In this document: in pieces, positions 34,231 to 40,953 of the stretch
Numbering within the stretch: the first letter of the stretch is position 1
Layout: each line of letters starts with the position of its first letter
Assembly (NCBI GenBank): GCA_009691915.1
Contig: SIAD01000001.1
Coordinates: 310,001 to 374,000 of the forward strand
Length of the DNA: 64,000 nucleotides
Reading direction: 5' to 3'
Source: Phycisphaerales bacterium
Lineage (GTDB): Bacteria; Planctomycetota; Phycisphaerae; Phycisphaerales; SM1A02
The notes under the pieces: generated by a model
Seen by the model: only the letters and a program-made list of their open reading frames with translations
What the model was told of the DNA's origin: nothing
Databases searched by the model: none
Translations under genes and position numbers: made by a program

Positions 34231-34995
34231 CGAATCCACGCGATCCAAGCAGACATCGTCTGGGAAGATCACTCCGCCAATCGGGCGGCGATTCAGCAAC
34301 TTGTTGAGTCGGCGCTGCCTGAGCCCGGCGACTTTGTCGTGACACCGGAACTCTGCGAAACCGGCTATACGATGGACTCTGTCGCCGCCGCGCGCGATGA
34401 CTCCGCTCGCTGGGCGTCCGACCTCGCTCGGCAGTACGGCGTTTGGGTTTTCGCTGGAATCGCGCGGCGACACGGAGACGCCATCTCGAATTCGATTACC
34501 GTCGCGGCGCCGGACGGGGTTGAACGGGGGTGCTACCGCAAGACCTTTCTCTTCACGCCAGGCCGCGAGCGGCAGCACTACCTGGCTGGTGACGGACCGT
34601 GCGTCTTTGACTGTGGGGGTGTCAAAGTCGCTCCGCTGGTCTGTTACGACCTCCGATTTCCCGAACTCTTCCGTCGCGCGGCGATGGACGGGGCAGAAAT
34701 CTTCACGGTGTCAGCGTGCTGGCCTAGTGTGCGCCGCCTTCACTGGGAGCGCCTCATCCCCGCACGCGCAATCGAGAATCAGGCGTGGGTTATCGCCGCC
34801 AACAGTTGCGGCGTCGAGCCCACTGGCACCTGCGCCGGGTCGTCGCGGATCGTCGATGTCGATGGCGCAACCCGCGCCGAGTGCGGCAGTTGCGCGGGAG
34901 TCGCCACGCACGAGTTCGATGTCGGTGCAGTCCGCGCTTGGCGCGAAAAATTTCCGGCGCTCATCGACACGCGGCGTGAGTTTCTCGGACTCTGA
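34228..34995 (+). CDS. Carbon-nitrogen hydrolase, omega-amidase-like
   Basis: The 255-residue nitrilase-superfamily protein shows the Glu-Lys-Cys triad: Glu in TPELCETGY, Lys in YRKTFLF and Cys in VCYDLRFPELFR. The YDLRFPELFR context and length fit the omega-amidase (NIT2/YafV) group, which hydrolyses 2-oxoglutaramate and similar amides. The start codon falls in the last unit of the 9-bp repeat array, 32 bases after tRNA-His, so the gene may be read through from the tRNA promoter. A GC-rich hairpin follows its stop. Confidence 0.85.
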   Translation: MRIHAIQADIVWEDHSANRAAIQQLVESALPEPGDFVVTPELCETGYTMDSVAAARDDSARWASDLARQYGVWVFAGIARRHGDAISNSITVAAPDGVERGCYRKTFLFTPGRERQHYLAGDGPCVFDCGGVKVAPLVCYDLRFPELFRRAAMDGAEIFTVSACWPSVRRLHWERLIPARAIENQAWVIAANSCGVEPTGTCAGSSRIVDVDGATRAECGSCAGVATHEFDVGAVRAWREKFPALIDTRREFLGL

Positions 34996-34999
34996 TGCT

Positions 35000-35015
35000 G
35001 GCGCGGAGCCGCGCC
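35000..35015 (+). terminator. GC-rich hairpin after the nitrilase gene
   Basis: GGCGCG (35000-35005) and CGCGCC (35010-35015) form a 6-bp stem with a 4-base loop, starting 5 bases after the stop codon. There is no T tract, so termination is only possible, not shown. Confidence 0.35.
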
Positions 35016-35081
35016 CACGCGCCTGCAGTATTGACCACGCCTGGGCACAGCGATTGCCAACTTCAATACTTCTCTCGTTAG

Positions 35082-35109
35082 TTGACCTTCGTCGTCACGG
35101 TCGTAGACT
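35082..35109 (+). promoter_or_regulatory. Sigma-70-type promoter for the sigma-like gene
   Basis: TTGACC (35082-35087), a 16-base spacer and TAGACT (35104-35109) form a good -35/-10 pair, 52 bases upstream of the ATG at 35162. The surrounding 166-base gap contains no other recognisable feature besides the hairpin at its start. Confidence 0.6.
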
Positions 35110-35161
35110 CGCTGGGCGCGCGTCGCTCAGCGATTCGTGCACTTGAGAACGACGAGAAACG

Positions 35162-35728
35162 ATGACTACAGTCGCACCGCGCAGCAGCGTCAGAAGAGCC
35201 TCCACTGAAGACACGGTCGCCGCGCGGATTGCCGAAGTTCGGCGCGCATACTTCGCGGTGGCATCCTGCCACGCCCATTGGCGCATCGGCGTCGACACCG
35301 TGGTGGCGCTAGCCGGATGCGATCGTCCCCGGTGGAAGAGGCCAGCCGATCTCTGGATGGAAGACCTTCTGGTCGCCGCCGCATGCCTGAAGGGGAATCA
35401 GGAGGCGTGGCATCATCTGGAACTCGCCAACTCGTGGCGGTTGCGCGAGGCTGCGCAATTGCGACTCTCGCCGGGGAGATCCGCCATGTTCGTCGCGCGA
35501 TTCTGGCTCGATCTCAAACGGAACTCGCGCGCAGGAGGCGGGGTGCCATCGCTGACGGACTACTGCGGCGAGGAACTCCTCTCGCGCTGGCTGGTGGCGC
35601 GGCTCTTCGCGCGGCTCGAGTGCACATCCAAGTCACCCCGCAGCCACGCAATTCTTGACAGTGCGGAGTCATGGCGTACCCTCCCGCCCGACGCAGCCGA
35701 GACGATTCGGGTGCCGACGGCAACTTAG
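35162..35728 (+). CDS. Truncated sigma-70-like protein
   Basis: The 188-residue protein resembles the N-terminal part of a divergent group of sigma-70-like factors of planctomycetes and myxobacteria. LWMEDLLVAAACLKGNQEAW matches the start of region 2, and SLTDYCGEELLSRWLVARLF matches their conserved LxDYxGxGxLxxWL segment. No region 4 helix-turn-helix follows, so it lacks -35 recognition. It could be an anti-sigma decoy, a region-2-only factor or a remnant. Its stop codon TAG lies inside the 5' part of tRNA-Phe (10-base overlap), so the gene may have been cut by, or evolved against, the tRNA. Confidence 0.55.
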   Translation: MTTVAPRSSVRRASTEDTVAARIAEVRRAYFAVASCHAHWRIGVDTVVALAGCDRPRWKRPADLWMEDLLVAAACLKGNQEAWHHLELANSWRLREAAQLRLSPGRSAMFVARFWLDLKRNSRAGGGVPSLTDYCGEELLSRWLVARLFARLECTSKSPRSHAILDSAESWRTLPPDAAETIRVPTAT

Positions 35729-35791
35729 CTCAGTTGGTAGAGCACCGCATTGAAAATGCGGGTGTCCCCGGTTCAAGTCCGGGAGTTGCCA
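35719..35791 (+). tRNA. tRNA-Phe (GAA)
   Basis: Acceptor GGCAACT pairs with AGTTGCC, the D stem is GCTC/GAGC, the anticodon stem CCGCA/TGCGG encloses TTGAAAA (anticodon GAA), and the T arm is CCCGG/CCGGG with TTCAAGT. Discriminator A73 is at 35791, with no CCA. Coding frames from both sides end inside it: the sigma-like gene on the plus strand and the MshEN gene on the minus strand. Confidence 0.96.
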
Positions 35792-36312
35792 TTCACCGAA
35801 ACTCCGGAGCGGACGGCACGCACATCGAGGCCACCAATCGGGTAGTGAACGGTCAGCGCATCCGAGAGTTCGTGCGTGTCAACCACCACAAAGAGCGCGG
35901 CAGTTCCGAGCACGCTGCTGGCGAAGCGCGAGGCCCGCGCCAAGTGCGTCGGCGTGGTAGCCATGACGAGAGTCTCGTGATCCAGGCGCAGCGGGACAAC
36001 GCGGAATTGCCAGGCTTGGCGGGCACTCACACGCGCAAGGGCCGCCGGATGGACGCGGGCGAAGTCGGCATCGAACGAGGCGGCGAGCGCGCGATACTGA
36101 TCGACCCATGCCCCTTCCACAAGAGATGGGTCAACTCCGAACATCTCCTCGCAGAGCGCGCCGAATGGTCGGTTCGACTCGAGTTGTGCAGCCAGCACCT
36201 CATCGACCTCGCGCTCAGTGAGCAGCCCCTGCGCCACGAGCAGTTCACCAAGCTTGGGAACGCGCGGGGTCGGTGCTGCGTGGGTCGGAGGGCCGTCCAG
36301 TGTCATGGGCAT
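35773..36312 (-). CDS. Stand-alone MshEN (GspE/PilB N-terminal) domain protein
   Basis: The 179-residue product contains the domain usually found in front of type II secretion or type IV pilus ATPases. PKLGELLVAQGLLTEREVDE, followed by VLAAQ, matches the c-di-GMP-binding MshEN motif, with Lys in place of the first Arg. The second half (AARQAWQFRVVPL-like strands and helices) fits the rest of the T2SSE-N fold. There is no ATPase domain. It may be a c-di-GMP sensor acting in trans. The last 19 bases lie antisense to the 3' end of tRNA-Phe. hflX lies about 270 bases upstream. Confidence 0.7.
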   Translation of the reverse strand: MPMTLDGPPTHAAPTPRVPKLGELLVAQGLLTEREVDEVLAAQLESNRPFGALCEEMFGVDPSLVEGAWVDQYRALAASFDADFARVHPAALARVSARQAWQFRVVPLRLDHETLVMATTPTHLARASRFASSVLGTAALFVVVDTHELSDALTVHYPIGGLDVRAVRSGVSVNGNSRT

Positions 36313-36578
36313 ACTGGCTCATCGGATGGCCGAAGCCCCGACTTTCGCCAACTTTGGGCAATGCCCGCAATCGGGTCTTTCCTGCAGGTTCGCCGCCGGA
36401 GGACCGTCGATGGGCGCTGAAACGATTCCCGAGCCGCTGGAACGACAGGCGCGACGGTGGCTCGCCTCTAGGGACGCGCAGGGCATGGCCCGAACCGCGA
36501 TCACGCCCAGTTTCTCCGCACTCGTCCGAGCCTCCCAGTCCTCGAAGTGCTCGAATCCCTCATCGGAAACGGGCCCTC

Positions 36579-38009
36579 CTAGCCGCCGTCGCCGACGATC
36601 CGTTGGTGCAGCGGCACACGGCGCGCTGCCTTTGGAGCCGCGCTGGGCCACAGCGTGAGCAGTCCCTCGTGGACGGGGCGACCATCAACAGTACAGCGGC
36701 TCCCCATCGCTACCAGGGCATCGAGATGCCTCCGCGCGAGACGCACTCGCAGCGTGCACGACTCTTCTGTGTAGGTGCGCGAGAGGACCTCCGCGCGCGA
36801 CTCGAGAAAGTCGACTCCGCGACCATCGCGAAGCTCGAGCGCAACGACAGCCTCACGAAGCTCGCCCAGCATGGCCGCCCGCGCAACCTCGGTGAGTTCT
36901 GGAATCCCGACCCCCGTGACCGCGGAGATCGCCACAGCGGATGGCTCCGTCGCCCGCCACTGTTCCAGCGAAGTGACCCCAGCGCGCTCGTGGGGCGCGA
37001 GGGCGGCCATGCGGTCGATCTTGTTGAGGACGACAATCTGTGGCTGAGTGGCGGCGCCGATGGACTCGAGCACTTCGCGCACCGTCGCCAACTGGGCCGC
37101 AGCGCGCGAGTCCGAGGCATCAACCACAACCAGGAGGAGATGCGCGTGCACAGTCTCCTCGAGCGTCGCGCGAAAGCTCGCCACTAGGTGGTGCGGGAGC
37201 CGTTGAATGAAGCCGACCGTGTCGGAGAGCATCGCGTCATTGCCGCCACCAAAGCTCCACCGTTCGGTTCGAGTCTGCAGGGTGGCGAAGAGCTGGTCGT
37301 TCGCGAATGCGCCGCCGTCGGTCAAGGCATTGAAGAGCGTGCTCTTGCCGGCATTGGTGTAGCCGACGATTCCGATCGTAAAATGCTCGGCGCATCGCGC
37401 CTGCACCTCGCGTGCCTTGCGCGCCTGGACCTGCGCAAGTTCGCGCCTTAGCGACACGATCCGCCTAGCCACGAGCCGCCGATCGATCTCCAACTGCTGC
37501 TCGCCGGGACCACGCGTACCCACCCCCATGGGGGCGCCACCGGTCACCTGCCCGAGGTGGGACCACATGGCTCGCAGCCGTGGCGCGGTGTACTCGAGCT
37601 GTGCGATCTCGACTTGCAACTGAGCCGCCTTCGTCGAGGCCCGGTTGGCGAAGATGTCGAGGATGAGTTCGCTGCGATCGAGCACTTTGCGGGAGATCGC
37701 CTTCTCGATGTTGCGCAACTGACTCGGTGTCAGTTCGTGGTCGAAGATGACAGTTCCGGCATCGAGCTCCGCGGCCATCGCCGCGAGCTCCGTCACTTTG
37801 CCCTTTCCGAGGCAGGTCCGCACATCAACGCCGCTGCGGTTCTGGATGAGTTCGCCGACTACGCGCACACCCGCCGAGTCGGCAAGCGCACGCAGCTCTT
37901 CGAGCGGATCGAGCGCGCCGGAACCCGCGTCCCCGGACGACAGCACGACGGCCGCGAGGATCGCCCGTTCCGCCTGCACCGATCCATCGCCACGACGGCC
38001 TGACTCCAT
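36579..38009 (-). CDS. hflX: GTPase HflX
   Basis: HflX is a ribosome-splitting GTPase active under stress. The 476-residue protein has the N-terminal HflX domain (CLGKGKVTEL, VIFDHELTPSQLRNIE) and the GTGGPGE-like loop GVGTRGPGEQQLEIDRR. The G domain has G1 GYTNAGKSTLF, G3 DTVGFI, G4 NKID and a C-terminal extension. I start at ATG 38009 because TAGGAT lies 7 bases upstream; the frame stays open back to 38321 across tsaD. It is divergent from tsaD, with 40 bases between start codons. Confidence 0.94.
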   Translation of the reverse strand: MESGRRGDGSVQAERAILAAVVLSSGDAGSGALDPLEELRALADSAGVRVVGELIQNRSGVDVRTCLGKGKVTELAAMAAELDAGTVIFDHELTPSQLRNIEKAISRKVLDRSELILDIFANRASTKAAQLQVEIAQLEYTAPRLRAMWSHLGQVTGGAPMGVGTRGPGEQQLEIDRRLVARRIVSLRRELAQVQARKAREVQARCAEHFTIGIVGYTNAGKSTLFNALTDGGAFANDQLFATLQTRTERWSFGGGNDAMLSDTVGFIQRLPHHLVASFRATLEETVHAHLLLVVVDASDSRAAAQLATVREVLESIGAATQPQIVVLNKIDRMAALAPHERAGVTSLEQWRATEPSAVAISAVTGVGIPELTEVARAAMLGELREAVVALELRDGRGVDFLESRAEVLSRTYTEESCTLRVRLARRHLDALVAMGSRCTVDGRPVHEGLLTLWPSAAPKAARRVPLHQRIVGDGG

Positions 38010-38016
38010 CGGCGCG

Positions 38017-38042
38017 ATCCTACGCCGCATGAGCGATACCCT
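38017..38042. promoter_or_regulatory. Divergent start-proximal -10 elements for hflX and tsaD
   Basis: TAGGAT on the minus strand (38017-38022) lies 7 bases before the hflX ATG (38009). TACCCT on the plus strand (38037-38042) lies 7 bases before the tsaD ATG (38050). Both spacings put transcription starts at the start codons. Inferred. Confidence 0.5.
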
Positions 38043-38049
38043 TTGGTGA

Positions 38050-39090
38050 ATGGGCAGGACGATCGTGCTTGGCATCGAGAGCAGCTGCGATGAGACCTCG
38101 GCGGCGGTCGTCACCAATGACGATGGCGCGCTTCGGGTCCTCTCCTGCGTCACCACCGGACAGGATGCGCTGCATGAGGAGTATCGAGGGGTCGTCCCGG
38201 AGATCGCCAGTCGCGCGCACCTAGAGAACATCCTCCCGGTGATCCGCCGTGCGCTCCGAGACGCCAAGACCCTTCCCATCGAACTCAGCGGAGTTGCCGC
38301 CGGGCATCGGCCCGGACTCATTGGATCGCTCCTCGTGGGGACGAGTGCCGCGAAGGCGTTCGCGTGGGGGCTATCGCTGCCGTTTGTCGGGGTCGATCAT
38401 GTCGTCGCCCACCTCACCGCTGCCCTGCTAGATCGACCACCCATCGAGTGGCCAGCGGTCGGACTCGTCGTATCGGGTGGTCACACGAGCCTGTTCATCA
38501 TGCGGAGCCCGCTGGATCTCGACCTCGTTGGCGCAACCCTCGATGACGCGGCCGGCGAGGCGTTCGACAAGGCGGCCGCAATCCTCGACCTCGGCTATCC
38601 GGGAGGGGCACTCGTCGATGCTGCGGCCGAATCCGGCAACGCGAGATCGATCGATCTGCCGGTTGCCCGTCTCCCAGGCCTCGACTTCTCCTTCAGCGGA
38701 GTGAAGACCGCGCTATCGCGTGTCGCGCGCGAGAGCGTGTGGAGCGGACGGCGGAACGATCTGGCCGCCGCGTTCCGTCGCGCCGTCGTCGCACAGATCA
38801 TCCGCAACCTCAGCGCGGCGATAGATGAACACAACGCCCGCTCGTGCCTGATGGGTGGCGGTGTTGCGGCCAACCGATTGCTGCGCGACGACGCCGCGCG
38901 AGTATGCGCGGCGCGGGGGTGTGAACTCCGGGTAGCCGAGCCCCGTTGGTGCACGGACAATGCCGCCATGATCGGCGCGTGCGGTGCCCTCAGGATTGCG
39001 GTGGGCGATCGCGACGGATGGGAACTCGCGCCGCAGCCATTGTCCGCGATTGCGCGGGGAGAACGCGGACCACGACGGCTTGGCGCATGA
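38050..39090 (+). CDS. tsaD: tRNA N6-threonylcarbamoyladenosine synthase, TsaD subunit
   Basis: TsaD transfers the threonylcarbamoyl group to A37 of ANN-decoding tRNAs, with TsaB and TsaE. The 346-residue protein has GIESSCDETSAAVV, the metal ligands in VDHVVAHL (HxxxH), VSGGHTSL and the C-terminal DNAAMIGACGA. One motif usually written YGPGL appears as HRPGL. tsaB, tsaC and tsaE are not in the window. It overlaps the release-factor-like gene by four bases. Confidence 0.95.
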   Translation: MGRTIVLGIESSCDETSAAVVTNDDGALRVLSCVTTGQDALHEEYRGVVPEIASRAHLENILPVIRRALRDAKTLPIELSGVAAGHRPGLIGSLLVGTSAAKAFAWGLSLPFVGVDHVVAHLTAALLDRPPIEWPAVGLVVSGGHTSLFIMRSPLDLDLVGATLDDAAGEAFDKAAAILDLGYPGGALVDAAAESGNARSIDLPVARLPGLDFSFSGVKTALSRVARESVWSGRRNDLAAAFRRAVVAQIIRNLSAAIDEHNARSCLMGGGVAANRLLRDDAARVCAARGCELRVAEPRWCTDNAAMIGACGALRIAVGDRDGWELAPQPLSAIARGERGPRRLGA

Positions 39091-39644
39091 CCTATCGCCC
39101 TCCTCACATCGATCCCGACTCCATCCTTCTTCCGGGGGCGCACCCCACGCTGCTGGCGATGGCCGACTTCATGCGCGAGTGTGCGCTCACGACCGGTCGC
39201 GTCTCCGGACCGGGCGGCCAGCATCGCAACCGTGTGGAAACCGGCGTTTTTCTGACCCACAGACCGACATCGCTCGAAGCGCAGGCGACCGAACGACGCA
39301 GCCAAGTCGAGAACCGGCGAGTAGCCATCGACCGACTTCGCCTGAAGCTTGCCGTGCACGCGCGCAGCGTCACCGGGCGCTCGACGCACGACCCGAGCGA
39401 CCTGTGGAAGTCGCGGCGCTCGGGGCGGATGATTCGAGTCAGCGCCAACCACTGGGACTACCCAGCCATTCTTGCGGAGGCACTGGATGTGATCGTCGCC
39501 CACCACTTTGATGTCGCGTCAGCGGCGTCTGTCCTTGGAGTCTCCGCGACCCAGTTGGCAAAGCTTCTAGCGCGTGAGAAAGAGGCTTGGGGATACCTCG
39601 CGCGGGGCCGGAAGGCCGCGGGACTCCGACCACTCTCGCTGTGA
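39087..39644 (+). CDS. Peptide-chain release-factor-like protein with GGQ motif
   Basis: The 185-residue protein carries the class I release factor catalytic loop RVSGPGGQHRNRVETGV, with the GGQ tripeptide that triggers peptidyl-tRNA hydrolysis. It has no codon-recognition domain. It resembles ArfB/ICT1-type rescue factors, but instead of ending in a short basic tail it continues into a helical C-terminal domain (about residues 110-185; ASAASVLGVSATQLAKLL). A role in rescuing stalled ribosomes is likely. The ATGA overlap with tsaD implies co-expression. Confidence 0.85.
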   Translation: MTYRPPHIDPDSILLPGAHPTLLAMADFMRECALTTGRVSGPGGQHRNRVETGVFLTHRPTSLEAQATERRSQVENRRVAIDRLRLKLAVHARSVTGRSTHDPSDLWKSRRSGRMIRVSANHWDYPAILAEALDVIVAHHFDVASAASVLGVSATQLAKLLAREKEAWGYLARGRKAAGLRPLSL

Positions 39645-39663
39645 GCGCCACACCGATCGCAAC

Positions 39664-39669
39664 TACCCT
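39664..39669 (+). promoter_or_regulatory. Start-proximal -10 element before the M20 hydrolase gene
   Basis: TACCCT (39664-39669) lies 6 bases before the ATG at 39676. The same hexamer and spacing precede the ilvC GTG (58497-58502). Confidence 0.45.
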
Positions 39670-39675
39670 CGTCCC

Positions 39676-40869
39676 ATGACCGCGCCAGCCAATCTCTCGC
39701 AGCTCATTGCGCGCGAAATCCCCAGCCTCATCGAGCTGCGACACGATCTTCACGCGCATCCCGAAGTGGGCCTGTGCGAGAAGCGCACTTCAGCACTCGT
39801 GATGCGCGAACTCGCCGCATGCGGCATCGAGCACGAAGGCGCACTGGCGGGAGGCACGGGAGTGATCGCGCACATCAGTGGGCGAAACCCTGACGCTGTC
39901 GCGCTGCGCTGCGACATTGACGCGCTCCCCATTTCCGAAGAGACGGGCCTGCCCTACACCTCGAGGGTCCAGGGGGTGATGCACGCATGCGGCCACGATG
40001 GTCACACGGCAATCATGATCGGCACCGCGCGTGTGCTGGCGGCCATCGCGCGGGAGTCTCTGCCACCCCGTGGGGTCACCATGCTCTTCCAACCGGCAGA
40101 AGAGAGTCTCGGTGGGGCAAGTCGGATGATCGACGATGGGTGCCTCGCGGGGCGGCTTGGCCCACCAGTCAGCGAGATCTTCGGGCTGCACGGATGGCCG
40201 TGGCTTCCCTTGGGCGCGATCGGCGTCCGCAACGGTCCCCTCCTTGCCGCCGGGGAATTCTTCACGGTCACCATCAAAGGGCGCGGTTCGCACGCGGGAT
40301 GGCCCCACCTGTCCCACGATGTGATCGTGGCGATGGCGGCGACGATTACATCGCTGCAGACGATCGTCAGCCGATCGACCGATCCATGCGACAGCGTCGT
40401 CGTCTCGGTGTGCCGGATCCGGGCTGGGGACGCGCTCAATGTGCTCCCGAAGGATCTTGTCTTCGAGGGGACGATCCGGACCCTTGGAGGCCAGGCGCGA
40501 ACGCGGACGATGGATCGTTTCAGGGAAGTCATCGACCTCGTCGCACGGGCCCACGAGTGCACGGCAACGATTTCTTTCGATGTCGGCTGTCCGGCCACCG
40601 TGAATGATGCGGCCGCAACCGATGCGGTGAGGCGGGCGGCGGCCCAGATGGGCCCTACGACTCTCGTTGAGGTGGTCGAACCATCGATGGGGGGAGAGGA
40701 CTTTGCGTGGTACGGACAGCAAGTACCCGCTAGTTTTTTCCTCATCGGCCTTCGCCCCCGAGACGAATCGTCCATGCCAGGCCTCCACCATCCCGCGTTT
40801 GACTTCAACGATGATGCGATTGCAGTCGGCGTCGAGGCGATGTGCCGCCTCGCCCTCGAGGATCGATGA
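39676..40869 (+). CDS. M20-family amidohydrolase/peptidase
   Basis: This 397-residue enzyme belongs to the M20D group, which includes hippurate hydrolase, IAA-amino acid hydrolase and N-acyl amino acid amidohydrolases. Metal ligands are in MHACGHDGHTA and FQPAEES, the dimerisation lid contains GRGSHAGWPH, and the last ligand region is MGGEDFAWY. LRHDLHAHPEVGLCE is the characteristic N-terminus. It is cytoplasmic (no signal peptide). The substrate cannot be told from sequence. TACCCT lies 6 bases upstream of the ATG. Confidence 0.9.
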   Translation: MTAPANLSQLIAREIPSLIELRHDLHAHPEVGLCEKRTSALVMRELAACGIEHEGALAGGTGVIAHISGRNPDAVALRCDIDALPISEETGLPYTSRVQGVMHACGHDGHTAIMIGTARVLAAIARESLPPRGVTMLFQPAEESLGGASRMIDDGCLAGRLGPPVSEIFGLHGWPWLPLGAIGVRNGPLLAAGEFFTVTIKGRGSHAGWPHLSHDVIVAMAATITSLQTIVSRSTDPCDSVVVSVCRIRAGDALNVLPKDLVFEGTIRTLGGQARTRTMDRFREVIDLVARAHECTATISFDVGCPATVNDAAATDAVRRAAAQMGPTTLVEVVEPSMGGEDFAWYGQQVPASFFLIGLRPRDESSMPGLHHPAFDFNDDAIAVGVEAMCRLALEDR

Positions 40870-40884
40870 TTCGTGTGCTATCAG

Positions 40885-40913
40885 TTGGAATCCGCCATCA
40901 TCGGTGGCATAAT
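40885..40913 (+). promoter_or_regulatory. Sigma-70-type promoter of the metalloprotease gene
   Basis: TTGGAA (40885-40890), a 17-base spacer and CATAAT (40908-40913) lie 40 bases upstream of the ATG at 40954. A TG two bases before the -10 adds an extended element. Confidence 0.6.
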
Positions 40914-40921
40914 TGCGTAGA

Positions 40922-40936
40922 GTTGGGCTCCCCAAC
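40922..40936 (+). other. Small hairpin in the metalloprotease 5' leader
   Basis: GTTGGG (40922-40927) and CCCAAC (40931-40936) form a perfect 6-bp stem with a CTC loop. It starts at about the predicted transcription start, so it may stabilise the 5' end of the mRNA. Confidence 0.4.
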
Positions 40937-40953
40937 CCCCTCCGACCCCAGCA

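Noticed and set aside
36319-36504. Possible 61-residue minus-strand gene between hflX and the MshEN gene, with a CGHC pair near its end
   Set aside because: It needs a GTG start with no ribosome-binding site, third-position GC is only moderate and nothing is recognised; the 266-base gap may equally be a leader. It ends 6 bases before the MshEN start, so it deserves a conservation check.
38010-38321. HflX N-terminal extension in the open frame
   Set aside because: It would run through tsaD on the other strand, has shadow-like composition and lacks HflX similarity.
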